A stretch of 58,352 nucleotides of DNA, from positions 1-58,352 of the forward strand of contig CAMPIQ010000005.1 in assembly GCA_946886475.1 (NCBI GenBank), given 5' to 3'. Shown one piece after another: positions 25,608 to 33,639 of the stretch (position 1 is the first letter of the stretch; every line of letters begins with the position of its first letter). This stretch comes from an uncultured Chitinophagales bacterium. GTDB taxonomy: Bacteria > Bacteroidota > Bacteroidia > Chitinophagales > Chitinophagaceae. Below the pieces are notes generated by a model. It was not told where the DNA came from, made no database searches, and worked only from the letters and a program-made list of their open reading frames with translations. The position numbers and the translations under genes are program-made.

Positions 25608-26220
25608 ATTCTTTCGAACCAAAATTTTTGAAAATGGTCAGGCCATCTGCCTGGCTTTTTTCCGGATGGAACTGGCACCCTGAAATATGATCTTTTTCAA
25701 ACATGGAATGGAACCTTATGCCATATTCGGTAAATCCGGTAACATAATTTTCCTCTTCCAGGCTGCAATAAAAGGAATGAACAAAATAGTAAGTGCCCTT
25801 ACTGCCATCTGCATTACCAAGGGCCGAATTCTTCAATGTTACATCATTCCAGCCCATGTGGGGTACAGGCATGCCGGTAACAACTTCTTTAAAACTGGTT
25901 ACAGTGCCTTTTACAATATCAAGTCCGCTATGACTTCCGTGTTCGGTGCTATTGCTCAACAGCAATTGCATTCCCAGGCAAATACCCAGAATGGGCACCT
26001 CATTTATCAATACTGCTTTTTTAATGGCATCTTCAAACCCTGAAGCACGAAGGTTTTCCATGGCTTTGCCAAAGGCCCCCACACCTGGAAGCAGCAACCT
26101 GTCGTAATTGGGAATGGCTGAAGGATCGCTGAATATTTCGCAGGGAATAGATAAATAATCAAAAGCATTCTTTACCGAAGCCAGATTACCCATTCCATAA
26201 TTGATTATGCCAACTTTCAT
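25600..26220 (-). CDS. hisH: HisH-type glutamine amidotransferase subunit
   Basis: A 206-residue class I glutaminase that releases ammonia from glutamine. The catalytic triad is intact: Cys81 in GICLGMQL, and His185 and Glu187 in FHPEKS. The oxyanion-strand region LLLPGVGAFG is also present. The start MKVGIINYGMGN is typical. It overlaps the HisF-like gene. No other his genes are in the window, and the HisF partner lacks its key aspartate. The pair therefore most likely feeds ammonia to the PseA-like enzyme, as HisH2/HisF2 do for WbpG in Pseudomonas (known), rather than making histidine (inference). Confidence 0.92.
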   Translation of the reverse strand: MKVGIINYGMGNLASVKNAFDYLSIPCEIFSDPSAIPNYDRLLLPGVGAFGKAMENLRASGFEDAIKKAVLINEVPILGICLGMQLLLSNSTEHGSHSGLDIVKGTVTSFKEVVTGMPVPHMGWNDVTLKNSALGNADGSKGTYYFVHSFYCSLEEENYVTGFTEYGIRFHSMFEKDHISGCQFHPEKSQADGLTIFKNFGSKEYA

Positions 26221-26251
26221 TTGGTACTAATAAAGATTGATGATCCTGAAA

Positions 26252-26881
26252 CTATTTTTCTTTTTTACGTAACAGGAACCAGTTGATATCATCCTGAGGA
26301 AACAAAGGATCTTTACGGTAAGCGAAACCATATTTCACCAGTTCCACATCGGGATACTGATCCATAAACTCACCGGCAAAATCCCTCTTGAAAAGTTTTC
26401 CTTCATGTCCGCGGTAATTCAGGGCAACAGGTGAAGGATTATAATACTCACCGATACATATATACTTACTACTGCAGGAATATAATTTCTCATAGGCCAC
26501 AGATAGCATATCCGGATCCAAATGGATCAATACTCCTTTAATGAATACAAAATCATATGACTGTTCCGGAGTAAAATCATAAATGGATGACAGGTGACCC
26601 TTCACGCCGTTGATGGAAATGAGCTGCTCATAAGCCTGTTTGTTGATCTCCACTCCCGAAAGGGAAGCATGTGGAAGCAGGATCCTGAGCGCTTTCATAT
26701 TCATTCCAATATTGGCCCCCAGTTCCAGTACGCTATCTACTTTACTGCAGGCTTCCAGTATCCTCGAAAAATAATGAACATTGCTTGCAAGCAACTGGTC
26801 ACTCATATTTCTTTCTATGTATGCATTGCCGAATTCCCCTGCCCAAAATTCCTCCTGGGGTGTTTTGATCTTGTTATCCAT
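26252..26881 (-). CDS. Pseudaminic acid biosynthesis-associated methylase
   Basis: A 209-residue SAM-dependent methyltransferase-like protein. The N-terminal signature TPQEEFWAGEFGNAYIERN (residues 7-25) is characteristic of the methylase family found with pse clusters. The SAM site VLELGANIGMN lies at 51-61. FIKGVLIHLDP corresponds to the post-SAM motif, and EYYNPSPV is the product-side loop. Its substrate is not known in general. It may methylate the nonulosonic acid or an acyl group on it (inference). It lies between pseF and hisH, 40 and 31 bases away, inside the same transcript. Confidence 0.88.
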   Translation of the reverse strand: MDNKIKTPQEEFWAGEFGNAYIERNMSDQLLASNVHYFSRILEACSKVDSVLELGANIGMNMKALRILLPHASLSGVEINKQAYEQLISINGVKGHLSSIYDFTPEQSYDFVFIKGVLIHLDPDMLSVAYEKLYSCSSKYICIGEYYNPSPVALNYRGHEGKLFKRDFAGEFMDQYPDVELVKYGFAYRKDPLFPQDDINWFLLRKKEK

Positions 26882-26921
26882 TGATTGTTTTATAAAATTT
26901 GATAGCTGGTTATTAATTTTT

Positions 26922-27614
26922 TTACGAAAGCCCGTGGAGTAATTTGTACTTCATCTCTGCGATCTTCCAGTCCGTTTCATTATCTATATCCTGCACCCTG
27001 GTTTCTTCAATGATGAAGGGTATGGTATTGCCGGTAAAAATATTTTTAGTTTCAAGAAATGCCTTTGTCCTCACCAGGTAAAACTGTCCGCAGTCATGAT
27101 AAAAGGTTTGAAGGTCCTGCGACCTGGTATTTTTATACTCCGGCCAGTTGAATGAAAGCTTATCATTGTTTATGACCATAGCCCGCTGTACAGGAAAACT
27201 AAAAGCCGTAACCGGCACCAAAGAATCCGCCCCGGAGGCATTTAATTTTTGAATGGCTTCCTTAAGCATTTCCGGCGTTACAAAGGGCGCAGTTGGATAA
27301 ATGCAACAACAACTATCAAATGTGCGTCCCAGCTTTTGATACGTTTCAAGCACTTCTATGATCACATCTGCAGTGGTTGCAAAATCACCTGAATTTTCCC
27401 TGCTTCTCATAAAAGGAACACTTGCACCAAAGTTTTTTGCAACACCGGCAATTGAATCATCATCCGTTGACACCATCACTTCATTGAAGCATCCCGATTC
27501 AATAGCCGCACGGATAGGGTAAGAAATAACAGGTGCACCCAGGAAATCCTTTGTGTTCTTTCCGGGTATTCTTTTACTTCCACCGCGTGCAGGTATAATA
27601 ACAAGAACTGACAT
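26922..27614 (-). CDS. pseF: Pseudaminic acid cytidylyltransferase
   Basis: A 230-residue CMP-sugar synthetase of the CMP-Neu5Ac synthetase family. It couples CTP and pseudaminic acid to CMP-Pse and pyrophosphate. I start it at the ATG at 27614, whose A overlaps the pseI stop (TTAATG). The longer start at 27635 adds seven residues that are not family-like. Visible are the nucleotide-binding VLVIIPARGGSKRIPGKN, VMVSTDDDSIAGVA (about residue 48), YPTAPFVTPEML, and the C-terminal RVQDIDNETDWKIAEMKY. The PseF-type CGQFYL segment is also present. It completes the cytoplasmic Pse pathway encoded in this stretch. Confidence 0.93.
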   Translation of the reverse strand: MSVLVIIPARGGSKRIPGKNTKDFLGAPVISYPIRAAIESGCFNEVMVSTDDDSIAGVAKNFGASVPFMRSRENSGDFATTADVIIEVLETYQKLGRTFDSCCCIYPTAPFVTPEMLKEAIQKLNASGADSLVPVTAFSFPVQRAMVINNDKLSFNWPEYKNTRSQDLQTFYHDCGQFYLVRTKAFLETKNIFTGNTIPFIIEETRVQDIDNETDWKIAEMKYKLLHGLS

Positions 27615-28660
27615 TAATTGCTGACCAGGTTCCATTGAATAGGTGTTCCCTTTTTAATATGGATTGTTGCTTTTTTCCCTATCACCTGTTCATAGTGTTT
27701 TGTATGTAAACCATTCGCCGGTCTTTTTGACTGCAGGTTCTCAGGCGTGAATGCCTCACCTGCAAGGATATCCTTCACCGCATAAAGTGAACGTTTGAAA
27801 CCAGCATTTTTCTGTTCCGCCTTCTGTATGCCGTATTGAATTTCACCAAGCGCTAAAAACGCTCTTTCTGTTTCCGTAACCAGAGCCGATAGTTCTTCAG
27901 GCTCCAGCGAGAAAGCGGAATCAACGCCGCCATCAGCACGCCGCAGCGTAAAATGTTTTTCAATTACCCTTGCACCCAGTGCTACTGCAGCCACGCTGGC
28001 ACCGATGCCCATGGTATGGTCCGACAATCCCACGGGGCAGTTAAATATGGAAGACAGATGCGGTATGGTATTCAGATTGGTATTTTCCGGAGTGGCCGGG
28101 TAGGTGCTGGTACATTTCAATAAAATGAGCTCTTTGCAACCGAATTCTTTTAACCGTCTTACAGATTCATCTATGTCCGATAAATTCGAAACTCCTGTGG
28201 ACATGATCACCGGCTTTCCGGTTAACGCCACTTTTTTCAAGAGGGTCCAGTCGGTATTTTCAAAAGATGCAATTTTATAGGCAGGCACCTGCAGGGACTC
28301 AAGAAAATCAACAGCTGATTCATCAAATGGAGAACTGAATGCGATCAGTCCTCTTTTCTTTGCATGTTCAAAAACAGGGGCATGCCATTCCCATGGCGTA
28401 TAGGCTTCTTTATACAGATCATACAACTCCCTCCCCTTCCATAGTGACTGCTCGTCTTCAATTGTAAGTGCGCCCTGCACAGTAATGGTATCTGCAGTAT
28501 AGGTTTGCAATTTAATGGCATGTGCTCCCGCATCTGCTGCAGCATCAACAATGGCCAGCGCCCTTTCAAGCGACTGGTTGTGATTACCGCTCATTTCTGC
28601 AATGATGAATGGCTTATGACCAGCACCGATAGTAACGCTACCTATCTTAATGTTCTGCAT
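27614..28660 (-). CDS. pseI: Pseudaminic acid synthase
   Basis: A 348-residue NeuB-family synthase that condenses phosphoenolpyruvate with 6-deoxy-AltdiNAc to give pseudaminic acid. The NeuB TIM-barrel domain (about 1-275) shows FIIAEMSGNHNQSLERAL, AIKLQTYTADTI, KIASFENTDWTLL, VIMSTGVSN, LLKCTSTYP and GLSDHTMGIG. The C-terminal SAF/antifreeze-like domain lies at about 285-346 (FKRSLYAVKDILAGEAFT, RPANGL, GKKATIHIKKGTPI). The TYTADTI and SLEPEEL forms favour PseI over NeuB or LegI. It overlaps the pseH-like gene by 14 bases. Confidence 0.94.
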   Translation of the reverse strand: MQNIKIGSVTIGAGHKPFIIAEMSGNHNQSLERALAIVDAAADAGAHAIKLQTYTADTITVQGALTIEDEQSLWKGRELYDLYKEAYTPWEWHAPVFEHAKKRGLIAFSSPFDESAVDFLESLQVPAYKIASFENTDWTLLKKVALTGKPVIMSTGVSNLSDIDESVRRLKEFGCKELILLKCTSTYPATPENTNLNTIPHLSSIFNCPVGLSDHTMGIGASVAAVALGARVIEKHFTLRRADGGVDSAFSLEPEELSALVTETERAFLALGEIQYGIQKAEQKNAGFKRSLYAVKDILAGEAFTPENLQSKRPANGLHTKHYEQVIGKKATIHIKKGTPIQWNLVSN

Positions 28661-29132
28661 GTGATTTTTTTTCCATGATAAAGCTGGGTATGCCCTTCAC
28701 TTCTTTTTGTTCAGTCAGAACATAACCCGCATTTTTAAAACTTTTAACTGAGGCTTTATTTACTTCAAAAATATAAGCAACAATTGTATAGCCGGGATTT
28801 ACTGAGAGAAAATCATCCGATGCCAGTTGCAGCATTTCAGTTCCATGGCCCATGCCCCTGAACTGTTTATCTGTACTGATACTGATCACAGATCTTTTTC
28901 CATCCCCCGTGGGATCCTTCTCAATTCTTACCTGTCCCACCGGAACGCCTTCCTCATTAAGGAATAAATACAAAGAACAATCCGGCGCGTCAACCCTTTT
29001 ATTGAACCAGCTTACGTGATCAGGATACTCAACAGGGGAACGATTGTAGGAATTATTTCTTACCTCCGCTTCGTTGGTCCAGTTAAAATACAGGTCCACA
29101 TCCTCTCTGGTTGCAAAACGGAAGGTCAGCAT
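28647..29132 (-). CDS. pseH: PseH-like GNAT N-acetyltransferase
   Basis: A 161-residue GNAT-fold acetyltransferase. PseH acetylates the 4-amino group of UDP-4-amino-4,6-dideoxy-beta-L-AltNAc with acetyl-CoA. The acetyl-CoA loop FRGMGHGTEMLQLA lies at about residues 91-104. Strand IVAYIFEVNKASVKSFKNAGY is the typical C-terminal half. The N-terminal part has TREDVDLYFNWTNEAEVRNNSYN, a form common in sugar acetyltransferases. It lies between pseG and pseI with overlaps of 7 and 14 bases. The reaction is assigned mostly by context. Confidence 0.87.
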   Translation of the reverse strand: MLTFRFATREDVDLYFNWTNEAEVRNNSYNRSPVEYPDHVSWFNKRVDAPDCSLYLFLNEEGVPVGQVRIEKDPTGDGKRSVISISTDKQFRGMGHGTEMLQLASDDFLSVNPGYTIVAYIFEVNKASVKSFKNAGYVLTEQKEVKGIPSFIMEKKSHAEH

Positions 29133-30160
29133 GTTTCTAAAGAATTAAATACCCCGCGTATCCTGTCATCGGATGATCCATCTATGAGCATGGACTGATT
29201 GCGGATCTGTGTGTTTATTTTCTGCACATCATTCATTCCAACAATGATCTGTTTCAGGTGATCTGCACTGATCTTGGTAAGATCACCTGCATTTTCCGAG
29301 CAACCGGTGGAATGCAGCATCGCATTCAAAATTTCCTGGTTGTCAATAACGGTTCCTGTAACCATCCCGCATTTCACGCTGGCCACCTCAAAGGATACGG
29401 AACTGCCGGTGCAGATTGCCAGCTGGCTTAAGCCGATCAGTTCTACCATGCGTACGGCACTCACCCCATTTTCAATCATCAGTTCTTTTTCATCCGGTGC
29501 CGATGCACAGACAGTATGCAATTCCTGTTGAAAACGGTAAGCATTACCAATAACCACGATGATGCGTTTAACAAAATCAACCTGAAAAAGAATTTGCAGG
29601 ATTTTGTTGGTAACATTAAAAGGGTCTGCCCCTCCCATACAAACAAAAACTGTTTCGATATGATCAATTGTCCGGGCCTTTTTTTTGGCCGCCATCCTGA
29701 ATGGGGCTCTTAAAAGAACATAATCAGGTCCTGCAAGTATAGTAGTGTTTTTTTCCTTTCTATATTTTTTTGCAACTTCCGGTGCAGCATGGTTGATGAT
29801 GACATCAGCATGAAAATGTATTTCGGCAAGATCATCAATGCAGATCATTTTACAGACGGAAGGTTTTATGGCCTGCTGGTAAGCAGTATCAAAATGATAA
29901 CCATCAAGAACAAGAAAATCGGTTGGGATTAATTTTGACCTGAGCAACTCCAGTTCTTCATCAAGGTTGGTTGATTCAGGAAGAACCCAGCATTCAAAAT
30001 CATTCACCAGTTTTTCTACTTCCATACCTGCGGCTTTTTTCATGCAGAATACGCAATTGAACGAAGGCGCCAGTATCTCAGCAAGCGCCGTACAACGTAC
30101 AATATGTCCGAGCCCGATGCTGCTATTGCCATCAACCCTGAATACAATGCTACCTGGCAA
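29126..30160 (-). CDS. pseG: UDP-2,4-diacetamido-2,4,6-trideoxy-beta-L-altropyranose hydrolase
   Basis: A 344-residue GT-B-fold hydrolase that removes UDP from UDP-6-deoxy-AltdiNAc. The N-terminal signature RVDGNSSIGLGHIVRC contains His19, matching the catalytic His of PseG. MICIDDLAEIHFHADVIINHA and GPDYVLLRAPF are typical, as is the C-terminal LAICTGSSVSFEVASVKCG donor-side loop. The only start that keeps the conserved N-terminus is a TTG at 30160, overlapping pseC by 11 bases. TTG is an unusual but accepted start and may lower translation. It is slightly longer at the C-terminus than the Campylobacter enzyme. Confidence 0.92.
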   Translation of the reverse strand: MPGSIVFRVDGNSSIGLGHIVRCTALAEILAPSFNCVFCMKKAAGMEVEKLVNDFECWVLPESTNLDEELELLRSKLIPTDFLVLDGYHFDTAYQQAIKPSVCKMICIDDLAEIHFHADVIINHAAPEVAKKYRKEKNTTILAGPDYVLLRAPFRMAAKKKARTIDHIETVFVCMGGADPFNVTNKILQILFQVDFVKRIIVVIGNAYRFQQELHTVCASAPDEKELMIENGVSAVRMVELIGLSQLAICTGSSVSFEVASVKCGMVTGTVIDNQEILNAMLHSTGCSENAGDLTKISADHLKQIIVGMNDVQKINTQIRNQSMLIDGSSDDRIRGVFNSLETC

Positions 30161-31301
30161 TGGAAACGATGGATTGAATTACAAAATCCTGTTCTTCTTC
30201 TGTCAGGGTGGGATACATGGGAATGCTGAGGCATCTTTCGTAATAATGTTCAGCCTCAGGCAAATCACCTTTCTTAAAACCAAGCGACCGGTAATAAGGC
30301 AGGGTGTGCACAGGAATATAGTGCACCTGGGCAAAAATATTTTTGCTTCTCAGGAAATCGTACACCTCTTTGCGGTTATTTACCAGTATGATATATAAAT
30401 GATAAGCATGACCTTCATCAGCATGGGGCTTTAATGTTTCGATACCTGCCTGTGCGAATGCCAGATCATATTTCTTTGCGATCTTTTTGCGTGTATCAAG
30501 TCCCTCATTGGCTCTTTTCAATTGGGAAGTACCCAATGCGGCCTGAAAATCTGTAAGCCTGTAATTATAACCCAGTTCCTGCATTTCGTAATACCATCCG
30601 CCATGATTCTCTATCAGCAACTGTGGATCTTTGGTGATGCCATGGGTTCTTAACAGCAATAATTTTTTATAAAGCTTTTCATCATTGGTGGTGATCATGC
30701 CGCCTTCGCCGCAGGCAATATGTTTTACAGGATGGAAAGAGAATATGGAGAGGTCAGCATAATGCCCGTTACCACACCACTGTTTTTCACCCCTGCTGTC
30801 CACGATAAAACCGCCGGGCGCATGACAGGCATCCTCAATGATCCAGAGTCCATATTCATCGGCAAGCCTGCGTACTTCCTGCATGTTTACCGGATAGCCG
30901 GCAAAATCTACAGGCACTATACCACTGTACTTTCCCTTTGGAGCATTCATTAAGAGCGCTTCCAATTTTACAAGATCAATGGTTGCTGTTTCAGGATCTA
31001 TATCAACAAAGCTCAGTTGCCCGCCACAATACCTTATGCAATTGGCAGATGCTGCAAAGGTGATGGGTGTGGTGATCACATTTGAATGTTCATTTACCTC
31101 CAGGGCCAGCGCGGCGAGGTGAAGGGCCGCCGTTCCATTGCTTACCGCTACGGCATACCTGCATCCGATGTAATCCGCAAATGCTTTTTCAAATTCTGCA
31201 ATGGCAGGTCCCTGGGTAAGGAACTCAGCGGTCAGGGTTTTGATAACTACATCAATATCTTCCTGTGTTATATGTTGTTTTCCATAAGGAATGGAATGCA
31301 T
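30150..31301 (-). CDS. pseC: UDP-4-amino-4,6-dideoxy-N-acetyl-beta-L-altrosamine transaminase
   Basis: A 383-residue DegT/DnrJ/EryC1 family PLP aminotransferase that aminates C4 of the PseB product. Lys193 in FSFHPVKHIACGEGG is the PLP Schiff-base lysine. Asp157 in IIEDACHAPGG contacts the pyridine nitrogen. VAVSNGTAALHLA (about 51-63) binds phosphate. The start MHSIPYGKQHITQEDI is typical of PseC. The gene order pseB-pseC-pseG-pseH-pseI-pseF follows the order of the biochemical steps except that G and H are swapped. It lies 4 bases after pseB. Confidence 0.94.
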   Translation of the reverse strand: MHSIPYGKQHITQEDIDVVIKTLTAEFLTQGPAIAEFEKAFADYIGCRYAVAVSNGTAALHLAALALEVNEHSNVITTPITFAASANCIRYCGGQLSFVDIDPETATIDLVKLEALLMNAPKGKYSGIVPVDFAGYPVNMQEVRRLADEYGLWIIEDACHAPGGFIVDSRGEKQWCGNGHYADLSIFSFHPVKHIACGEGGMITTNDEKLYKKLLLLRTHGITKDPQLLIENHGGWYYEMQELGYNYRLTDFQAALGTSQLKRANEGLDTRKKIAKKYDLAFAQAGIETLKPHADEGHAYHLYIILVNNRKEVYDFLRSKNIFAQVHYIPVHTLPYYRSLGFKKGDLPEAEHYYERCLSIPMYPTLTEEEQDFVIQSIVSIAR

Positions 31302-31305
31302 AAAC

Positions 31306-32322
31306 TTAGTTTAAGTTGAAATTTGGATCTACATGTGTTCTGATCAGTGACCTTATATCTTCAATATCCAGCCATTCAGCATTGGTACCTGAGTTATAAG
31401 AAAATCCTTCTGCTACTTTCTTAGCATTGAAATGGCTGATATAATCCTGCAGGTTCCATTCGGTCATCTGGGGAAGTATCGCATAATATTTTCCAAGGTC
31501 GTAAGTGGAAAAGGAATCGGAAGGTGTTATCATTTCTTCATGGATCTTTTCACCGGGCCTGATGCCAACAATTGTATACTTACAGTCTGGCGCTATGGCT
31601 TTGGCCACGTCCATGATCCGGTAAGAGGGGATCTTTGGAACAAAGAGTTCACCACCCCATGCTGTTTCCAGCGCGTGCAACACCATTTCAACTCCTTCCT
31701 GCAGGGAAATATTGAACCTGGTCATATTCGGATCTGTGATAGGGATCTCGCCATCCTTTCTTTTCTTCATAAAAAAGGGTATCACCGATCCATTTGATCC
31801 CATTACATTTCCATAACGCACAACAGAAAAACGAATGTCCTTTGCTCCTTTGATATTATTTGCAGCAATGAATAATTTATCTGATGTAAGCTTTGTTGCC
31901 CCATATAAATTTATGGGTGCACAGGCTTTATCGGTTGATAATGCCACTACCCTTTCAACACCTGTTTCCAGTGTGGCCCGTATTACATTATCTGCACCGC
32001 CGACATTTGTTTTCACACATTCGTCAGGGTTATATTCAGCAATGTGAACATGCTTCATGGCTGCAGCATGAATAATGATATCAATTCCACGGCAGGCTCT
32101 TTTTAATCTTTCAAAATCCCTTACGTCTCCAATAAAAAACCTGATCTGCGGATACCTGCTCTCAGGATATTCCATTGCCATCTGGTATTGTTTCTGTTCA
32201 TCCCTGGAATACACAACAAGCCTTTTGATATCGGGCCATCTGTCCAGCACATGTTTAATAAACGCCTTTCCAAAAGAGCCCGTTCCACCTGTTATTAAAA
32301 TTGATTTCGAATTGAGATCCAT
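31306..32322 (-). CDS. pseB: UDP-N-acetylglucosamine 4,6-dehydratase (inverting)
   Basis: A 338-residue extended SDR enzyme that converts UDP-GlcNAc to UDP-2-acetamido-2,6-dideoxy-beta-L-arabino-hexos-4-ulose, the first step to pseudaminic acid. The NADP-binding GGTGSFG is at 12-18. The active-site group Asp131, Lys132 and Tyr140 with Lys144 (STDKACAPINLYGATK) is intact. The C-terminus has the PseB-like GIRPGEKIHEEMI and FSYNSGTNAEWL. It is normally a soluble hexamer. It lies 3 bases after the Wzz-like gene and begins the run of Pse synthesis genes. Confidence 0.95.
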   Translation of the reverse strand: MDLNSKSILITGGTGSFGKAFIKHVLDRWPDIKRLVVYSRDEQKQYQMAMEYPESRYPQIRFFIGDVRDFERLKRACRGIDIIIHAAAMKHVHIAEYNPDECVKTNVGGADNVIRATLETGVERVVALSTDKACAPINLYGATKLTSDKLFIAANNIKGAKDIRFSVVRYGNVMGSNGSVIPFFMKKRKDGEIPITDPNMTRFNISLQEGVEMVLHALETAWGGELFVPKIPSYRIMDVAKAIAPDCKYTIVGIRPGEKIHEEMITPSDSFSTYDLGKYYAILPQMTEWNLQDYISHFNAKKVAEGFSYNSGTNAEWLDIEDIRSLIRTHVDPNFNLN

Positions 32323-32324
32323 AA

Positions 32325-33455
32325 TTATTTGATTGGAGTTTTAGTATTCATACGTATTGCATACTGGATTAGTATCCAGAATGTAAATAAGAACAGCATG
32401 GCCACAACACCGATAAAAACAAGTTTTCGCTTACTGCTTAAATTGTCTTTGGCAGATATCACCGGGTAGTCAATGATCTGAATAACGGGCATTTGCTGTG
32501 CCAGTATCATCTTACTGGCTTCAAGATTCTTTACAACTTCGCCATAAAGTGTGGCTATTACGGTTTTATCACGACCGGCAATTTCCGCGGGAACCCGCAG
32601 AGAGGTCAAACCCGGATTGGCATCTACTATCTGGGTTCGAGCAGCGGTGTATGTCTTACCATTCAGTAAGGCCACCAGCGAATCTGCCTTACGCTGCAGG
32701 TTGGCTATGTTCTTTTCTCCATTGCCCACCTTAATAAAAATGTAGAGGTCTTTTGCTTCTTCCACTACTCTTTGTGACAGTAAATTAGAAAATTGACGGT
32801 TTTCCGATTCCATCTGAACCTTGATGACGTTTCCTTTTTTTCCGGCTCTTTCAACAACCAGATCTTTATTCACGATCTTTTCATATATAATGTTCAGCAC
32901 CGTGTCCTGCCTGAGCGTAAGTGGAAGCTTTGCATTGGCAAAAGAAACAGCAGCCAGTTCAGGATACTTATCCCACTTCTTCTTCAACCCGGAAAAATCC
33001 AGGTACAGATCAGCAAGGGTTTCCGGCGACCGGCTGCTGTCAACTTCAGACAACAGTACTTCGTAGATTATTTTTTTGGATTTGAGGATCTCAAAAATAT
33101 TCTCACCGGCAAAAAGGCTTCCCCCGCCCCCCAGGCTGCTCATATCAAATCCAAACTGGCTGGCCAGGCTGCCTAATCCACCCAGGCCGGCCTGTTTTTC
33201 TTCAAGCACAAAAGTGGTGACACCCTTGTAGTTTGGTTTCTGCATAGAATGATACAATAAACCAAAGCCAAGTCCAAGTACAATGGCCAATACAAAAAGA
33301 TACCATTTGCGCGCTGCAAATTTTATGAAGGGCCTGATGTGGCCAAACAGATCCGACAAGCGAAAAGATTGTTCAGTATTCTCGTCCATGAGAGAAGGCA
33401 TTAAGGTTGAATTGGCAATGTTAGTTTCAGTATCTGGTTTATTAATCAGCAGCAT
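32325..33455 (-). CDS. Wzz-like chain-length determinant protein
   Basis: A 376-residue polysaccharide co-polymerase. One membrane segment lies at about residues 51-68 (WYLFVLAIVLGLGFGLLY), followed by a periplasmic alpha/beta domain with a long helical part. A second membrane segment lies near 345-365 (LVFIGVVAMLFLFTFWIL). The Pro just before the second segment (QIIDYPVISAKDNLSSKR) is the usual Wzz mark. There is no Walker motif, so no BY-kinase domain is fused. The Gly-rich SLGGGGSLFAGE stretch near residue 115 is typical of Bacteroidota members. The gap to the upstream Wza-like gene is 184 bases; I see no promoter there. Confidence 0.88.
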   Translation of the reverse strand: MLLINKPDTETNIANSTLMPSLMDENTEQSFRLSDLFGHIRPFIKFAARKWYLFVLAIVLGLGFGLLYHSMQKPNYKGVTTFVLEEKQAGLGGLGSLASQFGFDMSSLGGGGSLFAGENIFEILKSKKIIYEVLLSEVDSSRSPETLADLYLDFSGLKKKWDKYPELAAVSFANAKLPLTLRQDTVLNIIYEKIVNKDLVVERAGKKGNVIKVQMESENRQFSNLLSQRVVEEAKDLYIFIKVGNGEKNIANLQRKADSLVALLNGKTYTAARTQIVDANPGLTSLRVPAEIAGRDKTVIATLYGEVVKNLEASKMILAQQMPVIQIIDYPVISAKDNLSSKRKLVFIGVVAMLFLFTFWILIQYAIRMNTKTPIK

Positions 33456-33639
33456 TCATTCAATTACAAACACAGCTTCGCCACCTCAGTCACATTTAAA
33501 ATTTTGAAACTGGTTATATCATGTTGACGCATACTTCTGATCAATTTATTATTATGAAGCATTAACCATATTCGGCTAATGACTTAATTGATAATATTAA
33601 AATACAGAAGGGTCATACAGCAAAAACCCAATCACCCGG

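Noticed and set aside
24822..26220. Histidine biosynthesis genes hisF and hisH
   Set aside because: No other his genes are near, HisF lacks catalytic Asp11, and the neighbours are a PseA-like amidotransferase and pse genes; a sugar amidination role fits better.
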